Shown here: positions 35,015 through 43,555 of the stretch, in pieces
Layout: every line of letters begins with the position of its first letter
Numbering within the stretch: position 1 is the stretch's first letter
Assembly (NCBI GenBank): GCA_029251085.1
Contig: JAQXDZ010000031.1
Coordinates: 48,977 to 112,976 of the forward strand
Reading direction: 5' to 3'
Length of the DNA: 64,000 nucleotides
From: Mariniblastus sp.
Lineage (GTDB): Bacteria > Planctomycetota > Planctomycetia > Pirellulales > Pirellulaceae
Translations under genes and position numbers: made by a program
The notes under the pieces: generated by a model
Seen by the model: only the letters and a program-made list of their open reading frames with translations
What the model was told of the DNA's origin: nothing
Databases searched by the model: none

Positions 35015-35595
35015 GTTTTTTGCGTGGTTGAGTTGAAACGTAAGAAAAACAGGGTTTTGACGGTAGATATCACGATTTTTGCAGGTCGTGTCGCTGCGTC
35101 GAGTACCCCGTTAGTCAGTTGTGGTAAATCATACGCAATACCAGTTGTGCTAGCAAAGCCCTGCTGCTTGCACAATATCTTGGCGATTGTGGGCGGGCAA
35201 TCCCAAAATCCGGCGACTTGCTTGACCATTTTTTTGACCACCTCAGAATAGCACCCATGTCGCAGACGACCTGCGGCAGTTGGTTAAAACGGAAAGGAAC
35301 TTCCGACGCAAGCTTAGGATGGGCAAGACGTCGGTGAAAACGAATCTGGGTAATGTGAAAGTTGCTGCTCCAGATTTAATTCGCCTCTACAGATGGTGCT
35401 CGACCCAGGACGGAACGCAAATTGGTCATTCTTGAACCATCATTTTTGATTTCTATCTCTTAAGCTAGTTTCGAAGTCTGACTCGCTGACGCTAACAGTT
35501 TCTGCTTAACCGGATTCAGTTGATCGACAACTTGGCTGAATCTGAACAGACCGAACTCATGACGAGTTCTTTACCTAACTTCAGGAGATAACAGG
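35015..35595. other. Gene-free divergent region
   Basis: About 580 bp between divergent genes. The short frames that overlap here have no recognisable product. CAGGAG at 35582-35587 serves the downstream gene. Nothing else was recognised. Confidence 0.45.
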
Positions 35596-36345
35596 ATGCA
35601 AGCAAAACCGTTAATTGGGATCAACGCGGACTTCAGAACCGCTCAGGGTAACCAGCCATCGTTTTCGGTAGTAACCGCAGGTTATTACGACAGTATTTTG
35701 CGAGCTGGAGGGGTGCCAGTCATCATCCCACCGATGGAAGAAGAAGATGATATCAATGCGGTTTTGGACAGTTTAGACGGATTTGTGTTCATTGGCGGAG
35801 CTGATTTAGATCCTCGACGGGATGGTTTTATGTTGCATCCGACGGTTCGCCCCATGGACCGACGTCGGGAAGCATTTGATCGTAAGCTAATGCAGTTGAT
35901 TGCCGATCGAAGAATGCCTGTATTTGGAATTGGCGTTGGAATGCAACTGATCAATGTCACCATGGGTGGAAATCTATTCCTTCACATTCCTGAAGACCTG
36001 CCAACAGCGATCCCTCACCGAGACCCACAGGATCCTGGTCACCGCCACAGCCTTGAAATTCAGCCGGGCTCCCTGATGGAGCGTGTTTATGGTGATGGAG
36101 AAATTCGTGTTAGCAGTCGTCACCACATGGCCGTTGACGAAGTTGCCCCTGGGTTTCAGGTCACTGCCAGATGCCCTGATGGCGTAATCGAGGCAATTGA
36201 GAGCGAAAGAGAAGACTGGATTGCGATTGGAACTCAATTCCATCCAGAAAACGAAGCCGCATCCGCACTAGACGTTCGAGTTTTTGAAGAATTCCTAGAT
36301 CTAGTACGCGAGCCAGTTCCGCAAATGCTCAGATTGGTTGCTTAA
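35596..36345 (+). CDS. Class-I glutamine amidotransferase (peptidase C26) homologue without nucleophile Cys
   Basis: 249 aa, the normal length for PuuD-like gamma-glutamyl hydrolases. The fold is well preserved: Leu-Ile-Gly-Ile-Asn-Ala-Asp, Gly-Gly-Ala-Asp-Leu-Asp-Pro, Met-Gln-Leu-Ile-Asn-Val-x-x-Gly-Gly, and Phe-His-Pro-Glu-Asn-Glu carrying the His and Glu. The nucleophile position in Gly-Ile-Cys-Arg-Gly is Gly113-Val114 instead of Cys-Arg (codon GGC at 35932-35934). The enzyme should therefore not hydrolyse glutamine-type amides. It has a good ribosome binding site, a terminator after it and no other damage, so it is probably a functional non-catalytic protein. Confidence 0.82.
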   Translation: MQAKPLIGINADFRTAQGNQPSFSVVTAGYYDSILRAGGVPVIIPPMEEEDDINAVLDSLDGFVFIGGADLDPRRDGFMLHPTVRPMDRRREAFDRKLMQLIADRRMPVFGIGVGMQLINVTMGGNLFLHIPEDLPTAIPHRDPQDPGHRHSLEIQPGSLMERVYGDGEIRVSSRHHMAVDEVAPGFQVTARCPDGVIEAIESEREDWIAIGTQFHPENEAASALDVRVFEEFLDLVREPVPQMLRLVA

Positions 36346-36441
36346 GGCTGCCAGCAAGACTTCAGAGCGTGATTGGAAAGCAAAGGATTGCTAGCGTTTT
36401 TGCGGTCGTTCGTTGAAACTGAATATCCAAGCGAGATGATT

Positions 36442-36480
36442 AAGGGTGGTATGCCGATAACAAGGCTACCCCCTTTTTTT
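36442..36480 (+). terminator. Rho-independent terminator
   Basis: AAGGGTGGTA (36442-36451) pairs with TACCCCCTT starting at 36467, with one mismatch, and an inner GCC/GGC pair set (36453-36455 with 36464-36466) continues the stem. Ten T residues follow (36474-36483). It ends the amidotransferase-like gene. Confidence 0.82.
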
Positions 36481-36586
36481 TTGGATGGCGTAAACACCAT
36501 AGTAACAACTTTGGTTTTGACGTGCCCAAACACTTCGGGGCTGGTTGGCCCGTGATGTCATCAATATCTTGCTGGTGCAGTTACGA

Positions 36587-37969
36587 ATGAAATTCCCAAT
36601 TTTCCAAAATCGATCTTCTCAAGATCCGGAAGATGCTTTGGGAAGAATGGATCGTGCGGTCCACGACCGGAATCACCGGTTGTCAGCTGGATTGTCAGTA
36701 TCAGCCGAGTTTAAAGTCGTTCAAGGCGCTTTGGTTTTAACTCAAGGCAATGGAAAGTTTTTGCGAATCAAACATGTAGCCGAGTCTTCGCTGCCGATTC
36801 CCGAAAGTGTGGCAACCGGCTGTCGCGAGGTCGTCGAGGGGAATGTCAAAGAGGTAGGAGCGATCTCCCAGTTAGCGTCCGATCTCGCAGAAATTCAAGC
36901 GAACGTAATCGAGCGTTTGAAGTGCCAGGCTGGCCGCTATGTCGATCGAGTACTTGCCGTCTCACTGGCGGATCCAGGAGTTTGGGATCGTGATTTCGAT
37001 GGAAAGATTAGTTACTCTTCTTTTAGTGACGCGGCCAAGTTAGCTGAGATTTGCGGGGTCAGTGTAATCGATTCCTATCCTTCGCGGGACCTCGCTGTTG
37101 GCGGCACTGGCAAGACATTGGAATCACTTCCGTACTGGATGATGCTGGCTGACCGAAACTCGAAAATTGCATCTCAATCGCGATTTCTTGTCTCCGTTGG
37201 GAGTGTTTGCCATAGTTATTTTTTGCCGGCGTCTGATGGACTTGACGCCGACGTGCCCCTGATTCAACGTTACCCTACGGTTGGTGTTTCTTTTTTAGAG
37301 AGCTGTTTTGAGCAGCAATTTCCCGAAGTCGATTGGAACGCTCGCTGGAATCAGATGTATGTTGATGGATTACTCGTTGACGAATTGCTGCGAGATTGGC
37401 AGCAGGCGGTCAGCCAATCACCGGACGATCCTACCGAACTAGAAATTCAATTGACGGAGGTGACTGCAGGTTACCTACAAAAAAATCCTGATCAAATATG
37501 CAATGTCGTGAAGACGGGAATTCGATTTATCTCGGAGCAGTGTGTTGGGAAACTAGTTCCAAACGAAACGAGAGATTTAACTCCTGACTCTCCAACTCAA
37601 GTTGTTCGTCAATTCCGGATTCACGACCAAGTTGATCCGCCTGCATTGCAGAGTCGGTTTTTGGTTGATGCCCCTAAGCAATTTGAGCCAGCGTTTCTAA
37701 ATCAATTTTCACAGTTGCTTGGCGAACCTCAAGTCGCTGCAGCCAGAGAAGTCATTGACGGAATGGGAGATTTACAGCCTGTGGTTGCAGCTGTGTTGGG
37801 GTTGCTTCACATCGATCAGATGCCGGCTAATGTGCCTTGGCTTTCTGGTGCAGACTGTCAAAGGATTCTTGGAAGAGTAAATCCAGGACGTCCGTCCAAT
37901 TGGCGGCAGTTGATTCGCGCGATGGCAGATTTTCAACCCGCGCCCATGAAGTTAAAAGATGCCATTTGA
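36587..37969 (+). CDS. AnmK-like protein, degenerate
   Basis: About 460 aa from ATG 36587 (a TTG extension to 36545 is possible). The central part aligns by eye with anhydro-N-acetylmuramic acid kinase: Ala-Lys-Leu-Ala-Glu-Ile-Cys-Gly-Val-Ser-Val-Ile, then Ser-Arg-Asp-Leu-Ala-Val-Gly-Gly-Thr-Gly, followed by Leu-Val-Ser-Val-Gly-Ser where AnmK has Leu-Asn-Ile-Gly-Gly. The N-terminal ATP-site motif Gly-x-Met-Ser-Gly-Thr-Ser-x-Asp is missing, and the His-Gly-Gln-Thr segment is not recognisable. So it is probably a member of that ASKHA-fold family that has lost kinase activity. AnmK takes part in cell-wall recycling; whether this paralogue does is unknown. Confidence 0.55.
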   Translation: MKFPIFQNRSSQDPEDALGRMDRAVHDRNHRLSAGLSVSAEFKVVQGALVLTQGNGKFLRIKHVAESSLPIPESVATGCREVVEGNVKEVGAISQLASDLAEIQANVIERLKCQAGRYVDRVLAVSLADPGVWDRDFDGKISYSSFSDAAKLAEICGVSVIDSYPSRDLAVGGTGKTLESLPYWMMLADRNSKIASQSRFLVSVGSVCHSYFLPASDGLDADVPLIQRYPTVGVSFLESCFEQQFPEVDWNARWNQMYVDGLLVDELLRDWQQAVSQSPDDPTELEIQLTEVTAGYLQKNPDQICNVVKTGIRFISEQCVGKLVPNETRDLTPDSPTQVVRQFRIHDQVDPPALQSRFLVDAPKQFEPAFLNQFSQLLGEPQVAAAREVIDGMGDLQPVVAAVLGLLHIDQMPANVPWLSGADCQRILGRVNPGRPSNWRQLIRAMADFQPAPMKLKDAI

Positions 37970-38276
37970 GCTTTGGTTCTGAAGTGAAAACCAATCGGGT
38001 TTAATCAATTCGAATCAATTCTTACTGGTCCGAAGAAAACTTGATGGCCTGACCTGAAGCGGTAGGCGGAGGGGAAGGCAATTCTCTTGAAGTGAAGTAT
38101 CTCGCAGTCTGGGGTGGAAGATCCTGCACTTTATGATCAAGCGGAACCGACTGGCGGGTGTACTGGGGACAGGAAGGTTTCCCTACATTTACATCGGTGC
38201 CACTTGAACTAATCTGCTGTGGATGCGTGAACAACTTTCCGCATGTTTTGGTCAGGTTTGTTGGAGTGGTTTTTCA

Positions 38277-38654
38277 ATGCTAGAAGCGATCAACGGTCAG
38301 ATTTTGATCATCGTGGCAGTTTGCCTTGGTGTTTGTGGCCTGTACTACTTCGGAAAATACTTGACGAACTTTGAGTCGAGTTTCGTTAGTAAAAAGCTTT
38401 CCGAATATTCTTCTCGAGAAGAAACAAGCTGGTTAGAAATAACGCGTCAAAAATATTCGGATGCGCTCGGTAAATACGCGACAGCACCATCGGACGAGCG
38501 CGCGTTAGAGCGGGTGCTAAAGCATGGTCGGAATTACTCCCGAATTTGTGCCGAGCAGAATAACGATAAACTCTTCAATGAAACCGCCCTGCAAGATGAT
38601 TTGGCAGCCGCGAGAGCAGCAAATGAATTCACTAATCGTCTAAATTCAGTGTGA
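38277..38654 (+). CDS. Small membrane-anchored protein of unknown function
   Basis: About 125 aa from ATG 38277 (GGAG about 10 bp upstream). One N-terminal membrane helix (Ile-Leu-Ile-Ile-Val-Ala-Val-Cys-Leu-Gly) is followed by a charged helical cytoplasmic or periplasmic part of about 90 residues rich in Glu, Arg and Lys. No family was recognised. Codon pattern and ribosome binding site support a real gene. The 307 bp upstream hold nothing recognisable. Confidence 0.55.
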   Translation: MLEAINGQILIIVAVCLGVCGLYYFGKYLTNFESSFVSKKLSEYSSREETSWLEITRQKYSDALGKYATAPSDERALERVLKHGRNYSRICAEQNNDKLFNETALQDDLAAARAANEFTNRLNSV

Positions 38655-38722
38655 CGATTGGATCATGCCAGACGCACTAATCAGTGTTGATTGATTTCTA
38701 AGCCTTTACGACTGCGAATCGA

Positions 38723-40072
38723 TTACGGTTGGTTCGGTTTCTTTGCCTTCAGGTCGTACAGTGGTAGCGAAGGTTGCTTGACCCAGTTTGTTCCATAGGC
38801 GTGTAGGTGTGTCGGGAAAAGTCGCTCTGACGGTGTATCAGGGTCAGCTAACGTGAAATACCAGCCAATTGAGCGAGAGTCCGCATTGCTATCGACTTTG
38901 TCCGGGGAATTAAAAATTCGACCTTTTGCCACAAGCTCGAATTTATCGAACCTCTTCTGGGAGGAGTTAAAAGAGAGCGAACCGATAAGTTTGATTTTAA
39001 TTTGCTTGGCTGGCGAAAGGCCGCGGTACTCTTTTCGTTGAGATAAAGAATGGCAGTCTCCATTGATTTTAATTTTTAAAGATCCGGGTTGGACATCAAT
39101 CACTTCCCCTTGGAGTTTGCCGCTTACTTCGTGTTGGTGAAAGATTCCGCTTTCACCATGGGCTGTTTCAATCAGATGGAAGCGCGCGAACCGGTCAAAC
39201 AGCGTTTGAGGTAGATCGAACTTCATTCCCATTTCTGGTTGTCTGGGAACAAACATCATTACCTCGCTTGGATTAAACCAAACAAAATCGAAATTGAATC
39301 GTTTGTCCCGTTCCAATAAAGGTTGTGGCGAGTCCGAGAGGTAGCGCGTTGTCTGCTTTAATACCAATCCACCTTCTGGATAGCTCCATTCCCAGCGGTG
39401 GGTCGGGGTTGATTTTGCCATGGGTTTTGCAGCAGCGTTTGGCAATTTTTCTTTCCACTGAGCGATTGCTTGTTTGAGAGTGTTGGCAACAGCGTTCCCC
39501 GACAGAGAGTTGATCGAGGCGATAAATTCTCCCTCGGGCGTACAAACATAAATGCCCTGCTTGGTTCCGCCGCCAGATCCATAATGCCCTTGGGACGCCA
39601 TCTTTTGAAAGCAGAGGCACTCGGGGTCACTGCCTCCGGATTTTTGATATTCATTGAAATCACTTCCTCCCTGAAGCCGCCAAACTTCATCCGTCGCCAA
39701 TACAAAATTATCCAACAGCTCAAGGACTTTGGAATTAGACCAGACAGACTGCCGGCCAACGTTTCCATTCCCTCATGTGCATCCGAGTGGATGGCCATTC
39801 ATAGCCCAGAGGAGTATTGGCTTATTTAATTTGGCTCCTTCTTTTAAGCCTTCATGGAAACTAAGTTTCCAAGGCAGATTTTGCCAATCGAGTTCGCTAT
39901 CGCTGGTTCGGATGTAGTTCCGCCAGAAATCGAAATTAGCTGCCGACAGAGCAGATGATGTCGTGATCGCTTTCGTGTTTTGGGCGAGGGTGCTGTTTTG
40001 TAAAATAGCAAGCTGGCAACTCAAAATTACTAAGCTGATGTAAACTGGTTTTAATAAAGTCATCTTTGTCAT
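38723..40072 (-). CDS. Thioredoxin-like exported protein with in-frame TGA (candidate selenoprotein)
   Basis: The frame runs from ATG 40072 to the stop at 38723, broken only by a TGA at 39775-39773 (codon 100). Reading it as selenocysteine gives 449 aa. A signal peptide covers about residues 1-31. Before the TGA comes Lys-Pro-Ile-Leu-Leu-Trp-Ala-Met-Asn-Gly-His-Pro-Leu-Gly-Cys-Thr; after it, in the same frame, Gly-Asn-Gly-Asn-Val-Gly-Arg-Gln-Ser-Val-Trp and a thioredoxin-like continuation (Leu-Leu-Asp-Asn-Phe-Val-Leu-Ala, Gln-Gly-Ile-Tyr-Val-Cys-Thr-Pro-Glu-Gly-Glu). Thus the TGA falls at the redox position of a Cys-x-Sec motif in a thioredoxin fold. The 250-residue C-terminal region is of unknown function. 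The alternative is a single nonsense mutation. Confidence 0.75.
39731..39772 (-). promoter_or_regulatory. Candidate bacterial SECIS element
   Basis: Immediately after the TGA the minus strand can fold: GGAAT (39771-39767) pairs with ATTCC (39735-39731), and a small upper hairpin (39753-39749 with 39743-39738, one bulge and one wobble) presents a UCUGU loop containing a G, about 25-29 nt from the TGA. The distance fits bacterial SECIS elements. The fold was made by eye and is not unique. Confidence 0.35.
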
Positions 40073-40571
40073 TTCCCTGCTTTAGCAACTGAAAGTCAGT
40101 GCGTTCAGTGTAGCAAAGAACCTGGCTCCGTAGGGGTAGGCATTTAGCAAGCCGATTGAAACCTGGGTTCGTGCGTACGCCCCTGGTGTTTAGCTGGAGG
40201 GAGCGTGTTCTGTGTTGGGTGATGAGAATTTTTTGATTATCAAAATGACGGAAAAGATGCGTTGGGCCACCGCGGAACCATTGGTTTTCGTGTGAGAATC
40301 TGTGATTGATCTTTGTGGTGGTTGGTTTGCCAATGCGTGGGCGACGATCAGAACTAGACTCTGTTGCTAAGTAGCGTGTGAGGCTTGATAGGATGGAAAG
40401 TCGAAAGCATGCTTCCGACAGGAATAGAAAAATCTAATTGTTGGATTCACCAAAAAGTGGGGTATCGACGAGTATCCGAGTACGCACTTGATGGCCAAAT
40501 TACGTGGGCAACTGTTCAGCTTGGATTGGAACGGACTCGTGATTGGAAAGTCACCGCTGTTTGCGCAGAAA

Positions 40572-40603
40572 AATAGGCGGCCGGAGAAAACCAGCCGCCT
40601 ATT
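40572..40603 (-). terminator. Hairpin with T tract on the minus strand
   Basis: A perfect 10-bp inverted repeat, AATAGGCGGC (40572-40581) and GCCGCCTATT (40594-40603), with an inner GG/CC pair. On the minus strand it continues as TTTTTCTG, so it can act as a terminator for leftward transcription. The nearest upstream leftward gene ends about 590 bp away. Confidence 0.65.
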
Positions 40604-40765
40604 GGATAGGGCAGGATGAGCGAGAGTCCTTGAAGACGACGGAGAGAGGAGATGGGATAGGACTTTCACTCGCTCACGATCAAACACAGTTGCAATTGCT
40701 ATGCCAATGGTCTCGTTTTTTGAAAATGCCGCAAAAACGCGTGTTTTCTTAACTGGCAGATTTTC

Positions 40766-40809
40766 AAATCGTCTCAAAATGAGAAATGTATCTCGAAGTG
40801 AGACGATTT
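40766..40809. repeat. 11-bp inverted repeat with nested hairpin
   Basis: AAATCGTCTCA (40766-40776) and TGAGACGATTT (40799-40809) are perfect inverted copies. The 22-nt loop contains GAGA (40781-40784) and TCTC (40791-40794), which can pair inside the loop. No T tract follows. It may be an RNA structure or a protein-binding site. Confidence 0.6.
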
Positions 40810-41191
40810 TGCTTTCGTGGGGGAGCTTTTCGAGAGCCATCCTGCGGTGTCGCTACTTTTTCGGGGCCGATTAAAACGTGTCCGATGGAAGCTAGTCCGG
40901 TGGTTGTCTTGCAGCCCAGATTTTAAAGTTCGATGAAGCAGTGGTAGAAGTGGCCGGCGACGGGCTTAGGCTGTGCTGCCGGAGGTCGAATCTATCACGA
41001 TCGATTGAGGAACCAGAAATCAATGCTCGCTTAATTGGGAACCTTCAGAATGGGACGTTTCCCAACGCTCGTTTTTTTGGCAGACATGGAGAATAGTACG
41101 TTAGAGTGTGGCACGTTTTCGAATAGCACGTGGGCCAATGTTACGTTTAGCGGATATCGAAAATTCGGAGGATACTCACTCCCAAGACCTG

Positions 41192-42502
41192 TTATTTGGC
41201 CAGTGAATAGCAAACGATTTCTTTATCATTTCTCGCGAAGACGCAACGATTGGCAAATGCGGGGTGACTCCAAACGATCTTGCGTCCCCAGTTTTCAGAG
41301 GTTGGTTCGATCATCGACGTTCGCCCAAGTTCTTGATATCCATCGGGAGACAGTTTGGCAATAATCAGCTCACCCTGCTCAGTGGTGAGATACCAGTGCT
41401 TACCATTCCGCACAACGAAGCCAGTTGTGCTTGCTGCTGGCCTTCCATTGGGGGTGGTGGCAAGGTCTTCCCAAATCCGTTTGCCCGATACTAATTCGAT
41501 ACAGCGGAGATGTCCTTTTACATCAACGCCATAAATATGGTCTTCAAAAACAACGGGCGGATTATGGTCTGGTTGGACTCCCCTACCCCGCCAGACTTCT
41601 GTCACGCCTGGTTGGTCAGGGTTAAGTTTGAGCAAGGTTGAGGATCCCTGGAGGCCTGTCACCAGTAGGTGATCTTTGTGTTTAATCGGAGCCACGATTG
41701 ACATGAAATAGGCTGGAGCGATCTTTACTGACCAGTACGTACTCCCCGTCGCCGGGTTGAGGCTGTTGAGTGAGGCGGCGTGCCAAATCAGTAATTGGTC
41801 TTTGCCTCCTGCTCGGATCATCGTTGGAGGGCAGTATCCGATATTTTCTTCGTCGAGTGCTCGCCAAATTTCGTCGCCCGTGTCTTTATTAAAAGCAACT
41901 GCGACACTCCCTTTGCCGCCAACGAGACAAAATAGTTTATCGCCAACGACCAGAGGATGGGCCGCGTAGCCCCACATCGGAGCTTCTTTGACTTCGTACT
42001 CCTGCTTTAAATCCTTCATCCATTTCACGCGGCCATCCGCAGCATTGAAGCAGTGCAAGTGTCCTTCGGCGCCGAGCGTATAGACGTTTTCGCCATCAAC
42101 CGTCGGCGTTGCGCGTGGCCCAAGGCCGTAAGAAATGCTGTACTGACAGGGATGGGCATGGGTCCAGATGACCTTGCCAGTTTTAATATCGAGACAGTGA
42201 ACTCGTTCGGTACCTGTAAGTTCATTGCGTTTACCAGGATCAAATGCCTGATCACCCTTTTCCACCACATAATCCGTCACGAACACGCGATCACCGGCGA
42301 CGGCAGGTCCGGAAAAACCCTGAGCAATTGGCGTTCGCCACTTTGCCTTGAGTCCGCCTTCGGGGATGGAAGTGATGATCCCTGTTTCGCTCCAGACGCT
42401 ATCGCGGTTAGGGCCAAGCCACTGATTCCAATCATCCGCCGCTGCGGAAGTAAGGACAGCAAAGGGAATTGCAAAAATAAATCCAAACAATCTCCACACC
42501 AT
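41192..42502 (-). CDS. Exported PQQ-like beta-propeller protein
   Basis: 436 aa from ATG 42502, preceded by AAGGAG (42509-42514). A signal peptide ends near Ala-Ala-Ala-Asp-Asp. The mature part is a BamB/PQQ-type propeller: Trp-Asn-Gln-Trp-Leu-Gly-Pro-Asn-Arg-Asp opening, then blades such as Thr-Gly-Lys-Val-Ile-Trp, Asp-Gly-Arg-Val-Lys-Trp and Thr-Gly-Asp-Glu-Ile-Trp. It is a paralogue of the membrane-anchored protein at 24315-25964, but without the membrane segments. Function in the planctomycete envelope is unknown. Confidence 0.85.
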   Translation of the reverse strand: MVWRLFGFIFAIPFAVLTSAAADDWNQWLGPNRDSVWSETGIITSIPEGGLKAKWRTPIAQGFSGPAVAGDRVFVTDYVVEKGDQAFDPGKRNELTGTERVHCLDIKTGKVIWTHAHPCQYSISYGLGPRATPTVDGENVYTLGAEGHLHCFNAADGRVKWMKDLKQEYEVKEAPMWGYAAHPLVVGDKLFCLVGGKGSVAVAFNKDTGDEIWRALDEENIGYCPPTMIRAGGKDQLLIWHAASLNSLNPATGSTYWSVKIAPAYFMSIVAPIKHKDHLLVTGLQGSSTLLKLNPDQPGVTEVWRGRGVQPDHNPPVVFEDHIYGVDVKGHLRCIELVSGKRIWEDLATTPNGRPAASTTGFVVRNGKHWYLTTEQGELIIAKLSPDGYQELGRTSMIEPTSENWGRKIVWSHPAFANRCVFARNDKEIVCYSLAK

Positions 42503-42551
42503 CTCTAGCTCCTTGTGAAAACACCGCAGACTTCGTCCTGCCACCCAATGA

Positions 42552-43127
42552 TTACTGATCGCGTGTGACGATAGCAGTTCTCGCAGCACCTTTACAAATC
42601 AGTTTAAGTGCCCCGTTAACAGCTCCACCGCGATTAAGCGCTTGTTCGTTGTAGCTGAGTGAGTAGCCAACGACGTTGCCGGTGTTAGCATCGCCGATAT
42701 AGCAAATGGAATTGGCAGGCTTAGCGGTACCTGTTGAACCCCCTCGGAAGAAAAAGTTTCCGGTGGTCATGATGTATTCTGGAGTTCCTGACTTTCCGGC
42801 TACCGCTAAATCGGTCGCTGCACTGGCACGATAAATGCCGCCGACGTTTCCTGTTTTCGTATTCAGTAACCAGCACTGAAGGTTTCCCGTTAGGTGATCA
42901 AGAACGAACAGTGCCTCGACGTTGTTATCGATAAGGCCTGTTGCCATCGATAACGACTTGGTTCGAGCAGCGGTGCCCGCCGTTAGTTCCAGCGGCGGTA
43001 GCTGCGCGAACTGGCGATCCTGAGCAAGTCGGTTTCCAACGTAGACCCCGATTCCAGTGGTTAAGCCGATCAGCAAGGCGAAGCCAACGCCGACACTAAT
43101 GACAATTGAGTATTTTTTGCTCTTCAT
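42552..43127 (-). CDS. Membrane-anchored conserved-type hypothetical protein
   Basis: 191 aa, CGGAG a few bases before the ATG. An N-terminal hydrophobic helix (Ile-Val-Ile-Ser-Val-Gly-Val-Gly-Phe-Ala-Leu-Leu) follows Lys-Ser-Lys-Lys. The rest looks like beta-propeller fragments: Phe-Val-Leu-Asp-His-Leu-Thr-Gly-Asn-Leu-Gln-Cys-Trp and Asn-Thr-Lys-Thr-Gly-Asn-Val-Gly-Gly. No enzyme motif was seen. It lies about 50 bp upstream of the PQQ-like gene in the same direction, so the two are probably cotranscribed and may work as a pair. Confidence 0.7.
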   Translation of the reverse strand: MKSKKYSIVISVGVGFALLIGLTTGIGVYVGNRLAQDRQFAQLPPLELTAGTAARTKSLSMATGLIDNNVEALFVLDHLTGNLQCWLLNTKTGNVGGIYRASAATDLAVAGKSGTPEYIMTTGNFFFRGGSTGTAKPANSICYIGDANTGNVVGYSLSYNEQALNRGGAVNGALKLICKGAARTAIVTRDQ

Positions 43128-43555
43128 GCTATTCTCCGTTTTCTAATAATCGCGGATCAAATCGATCCGGTCGTTACCTCGATTTTATCTTTATCGAGCC
43201 GCTGGACAAACATCAGCTGACAAAAAATATAAAAACGGCGTTATTATTCACGGTGAGTTTTCCGGATAAACGTCACATCAAATAAACAAGCGCGGGTTGT
43301 GCGGTTTCAATTGGGGGTGAAATTCCGCTATTCCCCTTGTTTCACAGTTTTTGGAACCACAAACCGCTGTTTTCTGTTGATGGTCCGGTTATGCGGACTT
43401 TCGCCGGTTAGGGTGAGGAATTGTATCAACCGCGGTTATTTTTCGTTATGATTTTTACTGCCGACCGAGAGCGTGATTGGCGTGTTGTTCCTGTTAGCAA
43501 ACGTAAAGTGACGCTCGGCCTGGTTGGAAGGTTCTCTTTTTAGATAGGTATTGAA
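43128..43555. other. Divergent promoter region, gene-free
   Basis: 428 bp between divergent genes with no reading frame of interest. It should hold promoters for both sides. No specific site was identified. Confidence 0.5.

Larger units (their letters stand above)
40073..41191. other. 1.1-kb stretch without a recognised gene, with two hairpins
   Basis: No reading frame here has recognisable content; frames at 40367-40840 (minus) and 41035-41364 (plus) overlap others and lack support. Two strong inverted repeats stand out, at 40572-40603 and 40766-40809 (listed separately). Both lie on the minus-strand path downstream of the PQQ-like gene, so this could be a long 3' UTR, a small RNA locus or decayed DNA. 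Confidence 0.5.

Noticed and set aside
38022..38234. 70-codon minus-strand frame, Pro/Ser-rich
   Set aside because: TTG start without ribosome binding site and no recognisable fold.
39358..39798. Minus-strand frame overlapping the TGA region, which could suggest a frameshift gene
   Set aside because: The true continuation is in the same frame as the upstream part; this frame has no thioredoxin-like content.
41035..41364. Plus-strand frame with a pentapeptide-repeat-like stretch (Asn-Ser-Thr-Leu-Glu, Cys-Gly-Thr-Phe-Ser, Asn-Ser-Thr-Trp-Ala)
   Set aside because: Only about four imperfect repeats, no ribosome binding site, and most of the frame overlaps the PQQ-like gene on the other strand.
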